From Adiantum capillus-veneris (Eukaryota; Streptophyta; Polypodiopsida; Polypodiales; Pteridaceae): DNA of 64,000 nt. The translations under genes were made by a program, and so were the position numbers. Every line of letters begins with the position of its first letter. Position 1 is the stretch's first letter. Shown piece by piece: positions 45,773 through 57,660 of the stretch. The DNA lies in NCBI GenBank assembly GCA_014529385.2, contig CM043958.1, positions 125,647,817 to 125,711,816 of the forward strand, in the 5' to 3' direction. The notes beneath the pieces were generated by a model that did no database searches, had not been told where the DNA came from, and worked only from the letters and a program-made list of their open reading frames with translations.

Positions 45773-46952
45773 AGGCATAGGCCTCAACGAGTGAGGCATC
45801 ATCGATAAGATCTTGCACCGTATCATCTTCTATCTCTAATTGCAAACATAACTCTGTCCCAACTCGTTCTGGTAGATTGTCTTCATCCATTGCATCTTCA
45901 TCTACAAGTGTCAATTTTGGCTCGTCTGCATCATCCCTCGTATATCTGTCAGCTTCCTCTGCCATACCTTCGTCCATCTCATCTAATGTCACAGTAGTAT
46001 GGACGTCGTCTGACTGACTTTCCTCCAGGAGATCTTGCCCTTCAAATACTTGTTTATTTCTTGGAGCAACCTGAACCACAAACCACCATTGTCACTCTCG
46101 AGGGTCCGGTACAAAGACCACTTGCTCGCAATGTTCGGGGAGAGCAAATGTGTCGCTCGCATCTGTCCAAGTCTTTGTAGAATCTATTTGCACAAGTTTG
46201 TTTCCATCTCTGCGTACCGTTGCATTGCGACCCTTCACATCCAACAAAAACATCTCAAACCGCCTGAAGCTTACTTTCAGGATATCTGACACCAGACCAC
46301 AGTAATCCAGGTTTCTAGTGCTCTCATTCGTGTCTCTAGCACTGGCCCTGCTCTTTTGCATGAAACTAACCATTACCCCACTGTCAAACGTGTTTCTTCT
46401 GCTGTCAATTTGTTGTGTTCTCAAATGCTTTCCATGCGACCACAGTGCCATGTATGTATGATACTTCCAGTCACATCCAATAGCCAGCTCTTCCTCTTCT
46501 AGAGATATGGGTTCTCCGATCTGTCGAGCTGCTCTCACTATCTTGTCCAACCATGCCATTGTAGGGAATTGAGGTAGAGGAGCGAGATAGTCTGGCAAGG
46601 GTAAGCCTCTAGTCGTTTGACTTCGCCTGAAATCCTGTCGCTCTAGATTGCATCTCTCTTTCTCTTCTTCGTACCTTTCAAGCCATTTTTGCATCGGCGC
46701 TGAATTTAGTATATAGAACTTCATGATCTTTTCTCGCATGGACAGGTTCATTTTCTTCGGCACCCCTTGCCCTTGCGGCTCCTCTCCCACCAGTCTTGCA
46801 TCCTCCTCATCGCTCCACAGTCGAGGCATTTCTGGGTCAGAAACGGATAGAAATTCGGTCGTCAATACAAGAGACTCTTGCACCAGCCATCCTTCTGCCA
46901 TGCTCCCCTCTGGACGCGCTTTTTGGCGAACAAAACCCTTAAGTGTTTTCAT
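45772..46952 (-). pseudogene. CACTA transposase C-terminal region (DUF4216-like)
   Basis: The frame 46952-46092 includes MKTLKGFVRQKARPEGSMAE, PTMAWLDKIVRAARQIGEP and YHTYMALWSHGKHLRTQQID, then the DUF4216-type segment LDYCGLVSDILKVSFRRFEM with CEQVVFVPDPRE. A TGA interrupts just before QWWFVVQVAPRNK. The tail to 45772 is highly acidic (DEMDEGMAEEADRY, DEDAMDEDNLPE). These domains are usual at the end of plant TNPD-like transposases. Confidence 0.75.
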
Positions 46953-47594
46953 GAACCGCTCTAGAAAGAACGTTCAACGGCTGTGGATTGTACCTGCCAC
47001 TCCAACCTCATCTACTACATGGACGAGCAAGTGCATTTGGATAGTTAGGCAGCTCGTGGGTAGATACTTCTGAATCATGAAAACTGCCTCAATGGAGTTA
47101 GCCCTTGCGACTGCAATAGATTCCTCCCGTATCCCCTTGGAAGAGATCCACCGCACTAGCTCTGAAATCTTGTATATGCAGGTCCGCACTTCCTCCGTTA
47201 AACACCCCTTGATCGCAATTGGAAGAATGAATTGCAAGAACTTTTGCCAGTCGTGCGATTTCAACCCTGACAGTTGATCGTCACGGGTGAATGCTGTCTT
47301 GAGACATCGCATAAGTGAAATCACCCTTTTCATTTGTCGCTCTTCGTTTTTTAGCAATACCCATGGCGCTCTTGGAAGTTTTGTTTGAACAGCTACATTG
47401 GTGAAAGGCCACAGCTCTGGCATCTTTCCAACCGACTGCAAATCATCTCGTGAAGGTCGATTGTCTATCATTCCCATGATTGTCTTCCAGAGGAGCTCTC
47501 CCACATTCTTGAATATATGCATTGGATCCAAAAAATGGTTAATTAGTATATCACCCCAGTACGGCAACGTATGGAGAATGGACAAAACTTTCAT
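46953..47594 (-). pseudogene. CACTA transposase DUF4218-like region
   Basis: Minus-strand frame with NHFLDPMHIFKNVGELLWKT, LKSHDWQKFLQFILPIAIKG and MHLLVHVVDEVGVAGTIHSR, then TGA where relatives have tryptophan, and TFFLERFMKTLKG continuing in the next block. This is the DUF4218-type domain following transposase_21. Confidence 0.8.
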
Positions 47595-47596
47595 TC

Positions 47597-48228
47597 CTAG
47601 AACAGGTTGCCCCTCACGTTGCTCCCATCAGCGACGCCACTCTTGTACATGCATAGGACGACATTCGACGTGACTAAGCTGGCCTTCGCGCAAGTGATGG
47701 CCATCTGGAAGATAACGGTGGTCGCCTTGATAAATTGTCTTTCGAAGAGAGGTAGAATAGAGCACATCCAAAGACTGCCCGCAAATTGGACATGCATTGT
47801 ATCCCGAAGTAGTTAGTCCTGCATATATCAAAGCATGAATCAGGCCAAGGCAAAGGGCTTGGGAATAGCAAGAATTTTGTAAATCAATAACCATTACCAG
47901 AAGCTTCTCCGTATCCTGGCCAATCGTGCATAGTCCACATAAGAAGTCCATGGATCCTTGCATGCTATTGTCCTACTGGTTCAACCGCATCTGCTATGTT
48001 GATCCCATGCCATAACTCCTGGAGCTCATCAACTAGTGGAGCTAGATAAACATTCATGTTTTTTGCTTTGAACTTACCAGCTACAATCAAGCTTAAAATC
48101 AAATGACCCTTCTTGATAGCAAGCCATGGCGGGAGGTTGAAATTGATAAGGCACACAGGCCAAGTGCTCCATGACGAGCTTCTCAAGCCAAATGGATTGA
48201 CTCCATCCATTGCCATGCCCAAATGCAA
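47597..48228 (-). pseudogene. CACTA transposase core (transposase_21-like)
   Basis: Segments include LGMAMDGVNPFGLRSSSWST, WPVCLINFNLPPWLAIKKGH and YLAPLVDELQELWHGI, then LIHALIYAGLTTSGYNACPI with CGQSLDVLYS and LRKTIYQGDHRYLPDGH. The D of DGVNPF and the CPICG cysteines are conserved landmarks of the transposase_21 domain, the catalytic region for excision. Frame changes at about 47960 and 47600 separate the pieces; some may be introns. Confidence 0.78.
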
Positions 48229-49236
48229 ATTGCGTGGTTCACTCTTAAGATGTGGTCAGGTATCTTCAATGTGCCTCCAAGCCTTCGAATCAGCGGGCAC
48301 CCTAAATGGTGCGTCAGTGGATCTATTCGTATAATGCCACCGCATCAACTTTGCAATGGAACCAAAACGAAACATGCTTTTTATCCTAGGAATAATAGGG
48401 AAATGTCGCAACACTTTAGCTGGCACTGTCTCACCAACTGCATCTTGTTTGTAACGCATTGCTCCGCACTTAGGACATGACAGACAATCTGCGAATTCAT
48501 TGCGAAAAATAATGCAATCATTTGGACATGCATGAATCTTGTTGTAGCCCAAGCCAACTGAGGTTAGAAGTTGCTTTGCGTCTAGCCTGGAGGGGGGCAT
48601 TTCATTGCCAGCCGGGAGAAGTTTCTCCCGCAATAACCTGTTTAAGCCACATTAAATTAAAATTAAAGATCTCTGAGCACATCACCGTTGCAATCGGAAA
48701 ATCTCTTTTGTAAATTACGTACCTAAACAAAGCAGTGGCGCTTGCATCCGACCACCCGTACACTGACTGAAGATTCAAAAACGCCAGACAAGTACAAAGC
48801 ACAGATATTTTGGCGCCTTCATAGATTGGTTGACGTGCCAACTTTCTCAGCATGTCTTCAGGAGATAGGCGCACGGCTTCTTGTGCTGCTTCATTCGCGT
48901 TCTCCTCGCTTGTCTGGAAGAAGGTATCCAGCATCTCCTCCATGCCGTCGTCTTATGCCTGTAAGCCTTTTTCTGCTTCCATCTGTGGCTCTATATTGGT
49001 TGGACCTTCACGCATAATCTTTTTTCTCTCTCTCTCTCAGAGGCAGGTGCTATGTCGCGGAAATCAATGCCCGTTCTGTAGGAGTCGTATCACAGATTCT
49101 ATACGGTTTCTCTAGCAAACTCTCCGTACTTGTGCACATGCTCATTACATATCCTACGCTTGTGCAGGATTTGATACTTGCAGAGCGTGCACGAGCATGC
49201 AATCTTTTCCTCCATGTTAGTTGATGACGTTGCCAT
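48229..49236 (-). pseudogene. CACTA transposase N-terminal exons
   Basis: ATG at 49236 opens MATSSTNMEEKIACSCTLCK followed by RRICNEHVHKYG, a CxCxxC...C...H zinc-binding pattern typical of CACTA transposase N-termini, then a TAG near 49099. The next segments are 48943-48602 (EEMLDTFFQTSEENANEAAQ, EGAKISVLCTCLAFLNLQSV) and 48633-48256 (GLGYNKIHACPNDCIIFRNE, CPKCGAMRYKQ). ACPNDC and CPKCG form a second zinc-binding motif. A TA-rich intron probably lies at about 48650-48725. Whether stops are decay or introns is open. Confidence 0.7.
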
Positions 49237-50108
49237 CTACAATGATTATGAATGTTTTATATATATATATATATATATGTACTCCTCACTATGTAAACTA
49301 CCTCGCATTCTCTAGTCTTGCCCAATCTTCGTACACCTCTGATCAGGACCACCGGGTCAAAATCTCGTCTTTATTGGTCAAATCCTATATGGGTAGACAC
49401 ATACGTGCACTCCCAGGTGTACATGGCAATGCATGTAGCAGGCAAAACCCCTTTTCCTCTTTTAGTTCCATAGTTTCTTCTCTATCTACGTACCCTATCT
49501 CTCGTTCTTTCTCTCTTGATCTCGCTCTCGCTATCTCTCTTTCTCTCTCGATCTCGCTCTCGCTATCTCTCTTTCTCTATTTTCCTATCTCTCTCTATTT
49601 CTCTATTTTCCTATTTCTCTGCCATAACTCCTGGAGCTCCACTTCCCTATCTCTCTCTCTCTCTCTCTCTACTTACCTCTCTCTCTCTCTATCTCCCTCT
49701 CTACTTTCCTATCTCTCTAATGATCGAACGAGCGACTAATCTAGGGAGCTCTAGACGCCCATGACTGCGGAGGACTACACAACATCGACAGAAGCTACAT
49801 CAGAGGATCTAGCTAGGTCACTTTGGCTCGACATGCACAACGTCCGGATAGAGTACTGACCATGGAGGAGATCTACCTATCCCAACTAGCTCGTTTAGCC
49901 GTTTAGTCCACACCCAACAGTTTAGGATTCCATAATATTTTATTTTGTCATCTTCTTACTCTAACTTTGTATCAGATCCATCACATTGTAACTTTCTTGT
50001 CTCATGTCTCACAGGTCACTTTGGCCTTTCGAAGACGTTAATATAACATTTCATTTCATTTCTCTCTTTAATTTTTTTTCTTTAGTTTTAATTTCCTAAG
50101 CATACATT

Positions 50109-50150
<42 letters not shown>

Positions 50151-50171
50151 TACGCACACACACACACACAC

Positions 50172-50249
<78 letters not shown>

Positions 50250-50377
50250 CCTACACACACACACACACCTCTCTCTCTCTCTTTCCTACACACACACACA
50301 CACCGCTCTCTCTCTCCCTCTATTTCCTACACACACCTCTCTGTCTCTCTCTCTTTCCAACACACACACTCACACAC

Positions 50378-50418
<41 letters not shown>

Positions 50419-50439
50419 CTACACACAAACACACACCGT

Positions 50440-50471
<32 letters not shown>

Positions 50472-50531
50472 TCTCCCTCTCTCTCTCTCTCTCTTTCCTA
50501 CACACACACACACACGATGTAGAGGTAGAGA

Positions 50532-50567
<36 letters not shown>

Positions 50568-50680
50568 AAGAGAGAGGGGTTGGGGAGGGTGGAGATGGAC
50601 ATAATACCTGCGCAGCAGGTTTCGACCAAGACCCGAGCAGGCGAAAATGGCCCTTGTGCGCGGGTTTCGTTTTTTACCCC
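49237..50680. other. CT/CA-rich leader region of the CACTA element
   Basis: No gene. It contains an (AT)n run (49258-49278), then CT-rich text (49500-49720) and a compound (CT)n/(CA)n tract (50111-50580) with interspersed TTTCCTACACACA units. It is upstream of the minus-strand transposase and is probably its leader/promoter side. Confidence 0.65.
50111..50580. repeat. Compound (CT)n and (CA)n microsatellite with TTTCCTACACA spacers
   Basis: Long CT blocks alternate at least five times with TTTCCTACACACACAC blocks, and the order flips to (GA)n at 50525-50568. This is a higher-order repeat of microsatellite plus spacer. Confidence 0.9.
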
Positions 50681-50689
50681 CAATTTTTT

Positions 50690-50858
50690 TGGCGTCGATA
50701 TACGTGTTGCTATACGCGTGGCAAATAAAGCCTTTCCACGCGTATATCGACGCACATTGCGACACGTATAGCGACGCCCGCTAATGTCGTCGATATACGC
50801 GTGGAAAGGCATGGCCGTCGATATAGGCGCGTCGATATCTTCATTTAGTGTTGTGGTC
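50690..50858. repeat. Right subterminal repeats and terminus of the CACTA element
   Basis: Words such as TATATCGACGC, GCGACACGTATAGCGACGC and CGTCGATATACGCGTGG are repeated, including a pair of ACGCGTATATCGACG/CGTCGATATACGCGT that can fold. They mirror the left subterminal words. The terminus is TTTAGTGTTGTGGTC at 50844-50858. Confidence 0.75.
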
Positions 50859-50861
50859 TCT

Positions 50862-51879
50862 CTCTCTCTCTCTCGCTCGGATGCATGTAATGAGCTACAA
50901 GATAGACTATTCTCCGAAGGATATAAAATTTGTAATGATCATACATTTTAGTAAATGAGACACTACTTTCAAATATAACATCAAAACTGCATGAAACGTC
51001 TTACATATGGAATTAAGAAAAGAAAAGCTCAATTAACATATGTATGAATTTTACAATTTCCATGAAAAATTCAAAAATAAAAAATCTATGCCAAATTGGC
51101 AAATTATTTGTAAATTGAATTCTACTTAACACTAGTCCTGTAAAAAAATAGCCACTTTTTGGCTTCAAGAGGCTTTAGTAAAAAAATAACTCAAAAGCTA
51201 TCTAACTGTCTAAACAAGAATCCCTCATAGGGAAATATGCCCAATACATAGTGCATGAATTGATAAAAATGTTGAGAAAGTAGATCGAGGGTTGAAGTTG
51301 TCTATGCATGGCTATCTCTAAGGATTAATTTGGTAAAATGCGTATAATTATACTAAACTGACTCAATGGTAGACCAATTTTTTTTTGAACAAATTCAAAC
51401 TTCATGTAAAAATCCCTCAATAAGTATGTGATGATCCTATCACAATCCTATGTTGTTTACATAAAGACTAACAACATTTACTACTCGCCCAAGTTAAGTG
51501 GTAAGCTACATATTTATGTAAAAAGGCTCTTTTTTTAAAAGTTTTTTTTTTGTTTTTAGCATTTTTAACTCAAATATGAATCTCAAAGTCTTAGACACAT
51601 CCTACCATGATGCTCAAAATGTTTCATGAATTTTATACGTCATATGCATAAGTTATGCATAAAATACTAGAATCTACTTATGAGCCACTTTTGTGGCCCA
51701 TTACAAGACTAGTATTAACTTGGAAGAGTAAAAAATATGGACAATATTGAAAGATTTGATTTCCTTTCAAAAAACAAAACTGTCCTTTTTTGCAAATTAT
51801 CTATTAAAAATAACCATGATGAGAAAGTTGTACACCTTTGCTTAGCTTTGTACCATATTTTATCAACTTGGATAAAAGT
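50862..51879. other. AT-rich non-coding stretch
   Basis: A short CT run adjoins the CACTA end; no gene or domain is seen in either strand. Confidence 0.55.
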
Positions 51880-52550
51880 CATGATAGTAATCAAAATGTG
51901 AACCAATGTGTAACATAGTTATTTAAAGTGCTACATGTCTTTAAATTGTATGGTTCAAAAGATTGACTCAAGGTATATGGTAAACCTTATCGTTACGACT
52001 TGTGTCATATTTTATCAACTTTGGACATAACTAGTGCTAGCAATTAAAATGTGAACCAATGTCTTACTGTTTGGCATAATCTTTTGAAATATTACATGTC
52101 TTTAACATGTATGGTTTGTAGAATTCAGTCTATGTATTTCATTAGCCTTATCATCATGGTTTGTGCCATACTACCTTGACTCAATCTTTTGAACCATACA
52201 ATTTAAAGACATGTAACACTTTAAATAACTATGTTACACATTGGTTCACATTTAAAGACATTGGTTCACATTTTGATTACTATCACGACTTGTGTCATAT
52301 TATATCAACTTTGGACATAACTAGTGCTAGCAATTAAAATGTGAACCAATGTCTTAATGTTTAGCATAATCTTTTGAAATATTACATGTCTTTAACATGT
52401 ATAGTTTGTAGAATTAAGTCTATGTATTTCCTTAGCCTTATCATCATGGTTTGTGCCATACTTTCTCAGCTTTGGATAGAACTAGAGCTAGCAATCAAAA
52501 TGTGAACCAATGTCTTATGGCTTAACATAGTTTTTAAAAGTGTTACATAT
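51880..52550. repeat. Composite direct and inverted repeats
   Basis: A 178-bp direct repeat (51995-52172 and 52285-52462, offset 290 bp, few mismatches) surrounds an inverted copy: 52178-52287 is the reverse complement of 51880-51969, with a short internal duplication of ACATTGGTTCACAT. Several further copies of AAAATGTGAACCAATGTCTTA occur to 52520. No coding sequence. Confidence 0.85.
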
Positions 52551-52942
52551 CTTTAACCTAATATTTTGATAGTCTAACATGTGAAAATCCTAAATGCACT
52601 ATGGAGTAACATTTAAATTAATTTTTTAAAAAATTGACCAGTGTGAAAATGATGCTTTAGCAAAAGAGAATCTTCGCGCATGCCATTTGCAGAGAGTGTA
52701 TACAGACAATATGAAAGAAACTTTTAATTAAAGATTTTATCAGCACTATCTTGGAGAATATAGAGCACATGTTGTGCGAGGAAAGCCACAGTAAGATATT
52801 CATGTTAGTAGATCAAAGAGTTTGACTTGCATCACAAAATTAGAATGGTGCTTGTTGATGGCACGAAGATATGTTGCAAAGACTTGAAAGAAGACATTCA
52901 GCCTACTTGAAATATGGTCAAGGTAGAGCTTTGGAGCAAGCA

Positions 52943-53168
52943 TGTTGGAATTAGGGTTGCAGAGAAACCCACACATCTTGGAGAAGACAAAGTAAGATCA
53001 AGGCACACAATAGAGAGTGTGTTACTTCATGTGCAATGGAAAGATAGATAGACCTAGAGTGATGGGTGTATATACAATACACGGGGGAAAAACCTCCTAA
53101 AGAGGGAAAAAATGCCCCAACTGTCCTAGTGTGTCCACACACGTCACTACCACATGTATATGGTAACA
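52943..53168 (-). repeat. 3' LTR of copia-2 (226 bp)
   Basis: On the minus strand it begins TGTTACCATATACATG after a purine tract (TCCAGAGGGATT) and ends CCTAATTCCAACA at 52943. Its last 75 bp match 63926-64000. The base run AAGCA (52938-52942) would be its target duplication. Confidence 0.82.
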
Positions 53169-54520
53169 AATCCCTCTGGAGTGATGTGGTGAACGAGAGA
53201 TGGCACATGAGTAAAGGGAAGTGCCATGCCCCGAGGACATGATCGGTCCACAAAGGGGAGTAAGCCCAAAGCTTTGAGCTTCTGACAAGACAATGCCTTT
53301 GTGAAAAGATCTGCAAGGTTGTCCTCTGTTGGCACATAAACCAAGCTGATCTCTCCTCTTGAGAGCCTCTCCCTGACATAGTGGTAATGTACCTCAATGT
53401 GCTTTGTGCAAGAATGAAAAACTGGGTTCCTCGCAACTGCCAATGCGTTATGACTGTCAGTGTAGTTAGTGCTAGCAGTGTCCTGTCCAACACCCAAATT
53501 AGCCATAAGGCGTCTCAGCCATACACAGTCAACCATAGCTATGAAGACTTGCATGTACTCAGCCTCACAACTCGAAGTCGCCACAATAGGTTGCTTCTTG
53601 CTCAACCATGATATACATGAACTACCAAGCATGAAACAAAAACCACTTGTGGACACTCGTGTGTCAAAACAACCAGCCCAATCTGAGTCCGAAAAGCATG
53701 TAAGTTTGGCGGAAATGATCCCCCCTTGGGATAAAACAAGCCAAGATGTAAAGTGCCACTAAGGTAGCAAAAAATCCTCTTGATAGCGTGCAAATGCTTA
53801 GACCCTGGGCTATGCATAAATGTGATGACTTGTGCTACTATAAATTGAGTATCCGGCCTGTGTTGCATACAGAAATGAGGCAGCCAACAACAGTTTGGTA
53901 ATGAGTGACATCAGTAGGATTTCCAGCATCATGTAGACTCAACTTCAAACCTATTTCCATGGAAGTGGTAATAGGTTTGAAATCCTCAAGTTCAAACTTA
54001 TATAGCAATGTCTCTATGTAGCTTTTCTGACACAAGGCAATACCACCATCACACTGCTTAAACTGTATGCCCAAATAATGATGCAGCAACCTTAAATCTT
54101 TCATAATGAAAGTAGCATTCAAATCAGGATTAAATTCAGCAATATGTGCGTCATTGGGACCAGTGATCAGCAAATCGTCCACATAAAGAACAACAATGAG
54201 AAGTACATCGCCCTCACACTTTACATACAATGTGCTTTCTGTTGGACTGTTATAAAAGCCTCATTTGACCAAATGAGTGTCAGCTTTCTCATACCAAGAA
54301 CAAGGAGATTGCTTCAATCCATACAAAGCCTTCTTATATCTGTACACTTTGTCCTCTTGTCCTTTCTTGACAAAACCGCGAGACTGCGTTACATAAACTT
54401 CCTCAAATATGTCACCATTCAAGAAAGCAGTAACGATGCCTGATTGATGTACATCCCAACCAAAATGTGTTGCCAATGCACATAGAAAATGCACAGTAGT
54501 CATACGTCAAGTGGGAGAAA
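53169..54520 (-). pseudogene. Reverse transcriptase and RNase H of copia-2
   Basis: Minus-strand RT text: GWDVHQSGIVTAFLNGDIFE, YGLKQSPCSWY, then VVLYVDDLLITGPND (intact YVDD box) and KDLRLLHHYLGIQF, followed by TGRILNL. RNase H continues with FVSCLV/SGFCFMLGSSCISWLSKK, CEAEYM, DSHNALAVA, KHIEVHYHYVRERL and TEDNLADLFTKAL. Breaks are at 54235-54260 and around 53840 (frame change). Polypurine tract follows at 53169-53181. Confidence 0.83.
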
Positions 54521-55776
54521 AAGTCTCTTTATTATGTATGCATTTTTGCTGTGCATAACCCTTTGCAACAAGTCAAGCCTTATGGTGATCGATCTCACCA
54601 TCGGCCTTGCGTTTCAACTTGTAAACCTGCTTCATACCAATGGTCTTTTTTCCAGGAGGCAAATCACATAAAGTCCATGTGTCATATTCTATAAGTGCAT
54701 CATATTTTGGTTGCATGGTAGCCATCCAATTTTCTGAATTCTATGCTTCATCAAAAGACAGAGGTTCCTCAACATCATGTAAGCTAGACACAGCCAAAGA
54801 ATAACAATTTGATGCATAAGATGCATGGCTAGAACCTGAACGAGTATGACTAGACAAAGGTGCATCCAATTTACTATCATGCAATGTATGCACTAGCCAT
54901 TTTGGCATACCTCTAGCCTGCTCATTTTCAGCGCTTTCCTCATCAAGTACATCATGTACATCTGCATCAGTAATAGGCTGATCTATAAAATTTCCTGAAA
55001 CCCCCATGGGCTGTACATTTGCCTCATTGGAATTTACATTCAAACTTCCACCAATAAATAGAGGAAAAAAAGTGTCATAAATGTCTTGTGATTTTATACT
55101 ACTATCTCTAGTACATGTACATCCCAACCAAAATGTGCTACCAATGCACATAGAAAATGCACAATAGTCATACGACAAGTGGGAGAAAAAGTCTCTTCAT
55201 TATCTATGCCTTTTTGTTGTGCATAACCCTTTGCATCAAGTCAAGCCTTATGGCGATCGATCTCACCATCCGGCTTGCGTTTCAACTTGTAAACCCATTT
55301 CATACCAATGGCCTTTTTGCCAGGAGACAAATCACATAAAGTCCATGTGTCATATATTATAAGTGCATCATATTCTGATTGCATGGCAGCCATCCAATTT
55401 TGTAAATTATGTGCTTCATCAAAAGACAGAGGTTCCTCAACATCATGTAAGCTAGACACAACCAAAGCATAACAATTTGATGTAGATGATACATGGCTAG
55501 AACCTGAACGAGTATGACTAGACAAAGGTGCATCTAATTTACTATCATGCAATGTATGCACTAGCCATTTTGGCATACCTCTAGCCTGCTCATTTTCAAC
55601 CCTTTCCTCATCAAGTACATCTGCATGAGTAATAGGCCGATCTATAACATTTTCTGAAACCCCCATAGGCTGTACATTTGCCTCATTGGAATTTACATTC
55701 AAACTTCCACCACTAAATAGAGGCAAAAAAGTGTCATAAATGTGCTATGATTTTATACTACTATCTCTAGTACATG
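54446..55776 (-). repeat. Tandem duplication of about 665 bp inside copia-2
   Basis: ACATCCCAACCAAAATGTG starts at 54451 and again at 55119. The two copies (about 54446-55117 and 55118-55776) remain colinear with about 5% changes and small indels. The duplicated DNA codes for the spacer between integrase and RT (GVSGNFIDQPI and GVSENVIDRPI; SSHASYASNCYSLAVSSLHD and its partner) and the start of RT (GMKWVYKLKRKPDGEIDRHK). Confidence 0.9.
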
Positions 55777-56942
55777 ACAACAAGGTCTGAACATAATCTT
55801 CCACAAACACTACATCCCGTGAAACCTTTGCTTTCAACACTATAAACTATGAAAATACATTTGACAACCTTATCATCCAATTTTTTGCGCTGTGTTTGTG
55901 GCACCAAAGCATATGCCAAACAGCCAAAAACATGTGTGTGCTCAATAGAAGGCTTTCTATCATGCCATGCTTCATATAGAATAATAAATTGTAAAGCTTT
56001 CATAGGACACCTGTTAAGTACATAAGTGTCACACATGATGGCCTTAAGCCAAAAAGAATGCGGCAAAGCTTGACTTTTGACCATACATCGTGTCATTTTT
56101 GTAAATAACCTGTTTTTTCTCCTAGAAACACCATTTTGTTGAGATGTATAAGGCATTGTACATTGGTGTTTTATCCCACCACTAGCCAAAAATGCATTAA
56201 ACTCATGAGACATATACTCCCCCCCTCAATCGGAGCGGAGGGTGGCCATAGTACATTTCGAGACATTTTTAGCCATAGCCAAAAAATATTTGAAGCACAT
56301 AAAAACTTCGATCTTCACTTTAAGTGGAAATACTTATTCATGCCTGGAGTAATCATCAATGAAAGTTATGAAGTAAAGGTAATTGCCCAAGGACGGAGTT
56401 TGCATGGGCCCACAAACATCACTATGCACAAGCTACAACCTAAATTTGGCCCTAATTGAACCATCCTTTGGAAACTTCGAACGCTGCATCTTACCCAAAA
56501 TACAGCCTTCACAAACATGTTTGACAGGTGCTTCAAGAGACGGCAAAGAAGCAACCATACCAGATTTTTGCAAACGTAGCAATCTAGTAAAATTCAGATG
56601 ACCAAAACATGCATGCCAAAGTTTTGCATCTAAAACATCCCTTGAATCAACAACTTCATTTGCAAAATTTTGTCCACACATGTCATACAAAGTGAGCTTA
56701 TATAGACCACCACACAAAAGCCCAGATGCAACAATTTCATCACCAAAACTGAGATCATGAACTATACATTTGTCATCCACAAATTTGACTACAAGTCCAA
56801 GTCTAGCAAGTGCAGATACAAACAAAAGATTCTTATTGATTCTAGGTACATAATAAAGTGCATCAACAAGTGTGAAAGAACTACCATTTGCAGTAGTAAG
56901 CACAATCTTTCCAATTCTCTGAACCGGATAAGAGGCATTGTT
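55767..56942 (-). pseudogene. Gag-pre-integrase and integrase of copia-2
   Basis: 56942-56433 holds the end of protease and the zinc module (VDALYYVPRINKNLLFVSAL, LWHACFGHLNFTRLL, CEGCILGKMQRSKF, an HHCC pattern). The core is degraded between 56430 and 56215, where TGA interrupts before GGEYMSHEF-like text. The third catalytic motif, normally NGVVERKNR, reads NGVSRRKNR, so the catalytic glutamate is replaced by arginine. HTHVFGCLAYALVP follows. Inactive copy. Confidence 0.8.
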
Positions 56943-57660
56943 TGTTAAGTATGGAGCCTGATTTACCCTTGTAATTTTCTGTGGTAAAAGCGCACATTTG
57001 TAAGGCCCCCATTATGAAGAGAAGTCATCGTGCGTGAAGGAAAATCACTCAACGAAAACCAAAATTTTCACGGTCAAGAATCAGGAGCAACTTGATTTTT
57101 TTTCCCTCACCGGAATATTCCTTTTTGCCGGAATATTATGGCCGGACAGCGGCCGAAAAGTGGTCGGAAAACAACCGGTCGGTTGGATGATGGCCGGTGG
57201 CCGGTGGATGAATTCAAAAGCGGACTTGTCTTCTCAAGAGCGGCCACACATGGGCGGATTGAAGGGTCCGATTTGGACTTATTCACACAAGGGCGGCTAC
57301 ACATGGCTGCCTCTCATAAGAGAGGGCAGCCCTTTTGGCCTATAAAAGGAGGCCATTTCTACACACATTTCATAGTGTGAAGTTGATACAACAAGGTGAG
57401 TGTGAGGTGGTGAGAGTGAAGCAAGGCGGGAGCTCCATTAAGGGTATAATCCCTTTGTAAACTACTTCTTGTTTTGAAGTACTAAAGCCATTGAGTGGCT
57501 GCTTTCCCATGGACATAGCCCACATTGCGTGAACCATGTATATCGTGTGTACTCTCTCTCTCTCTCTCTCTCTACTCTATAATCTCATGTATGTAAATCT
57601 CTCTCTCTCCATTAATTAATCTACTCAATTATCTATTTAGCTACGTCTTATTTCCTAACA
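56943..57660 (+). repeat. 5' LTR of copia-1 (718 bp)
   Basis: Begins TG, ends CA; contains CCTATAAAAGGAGGCC (57340-57355), a strong TATA box, followed by TTTCTACACACATTTC, and a short CT microsatellite (57548-57573). Right after it comes TATTAGATCAAGG; this does not match the common tRNA-Met site, so the primer is unclear. Confidence 0.93.

Larger units (their letters stand above)
43723..50858 (-). mobile_element. CACTA (En/Spm) DNA transposon
   Basis: The left end begins CACTACAACAAAAA. The right end, read inward on the minus strand, is GACCACAACACTAAATG, an imperfect match with the outer C changed to G. Both are flanked by TCT, the expected 3-bp duplication, although the flanks are themselves CT-rich. 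Subterminal regions carry many TATCGACGCG-like words in both orientations. Genes on the minus strand are a TNPD-like transposase and a downstream TNPA-like gene. The element is 7.1 kb and sits between non-coding flanks. Transposase frames carry stops, so it may now be non-autonomous. Confidence 0.85.
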
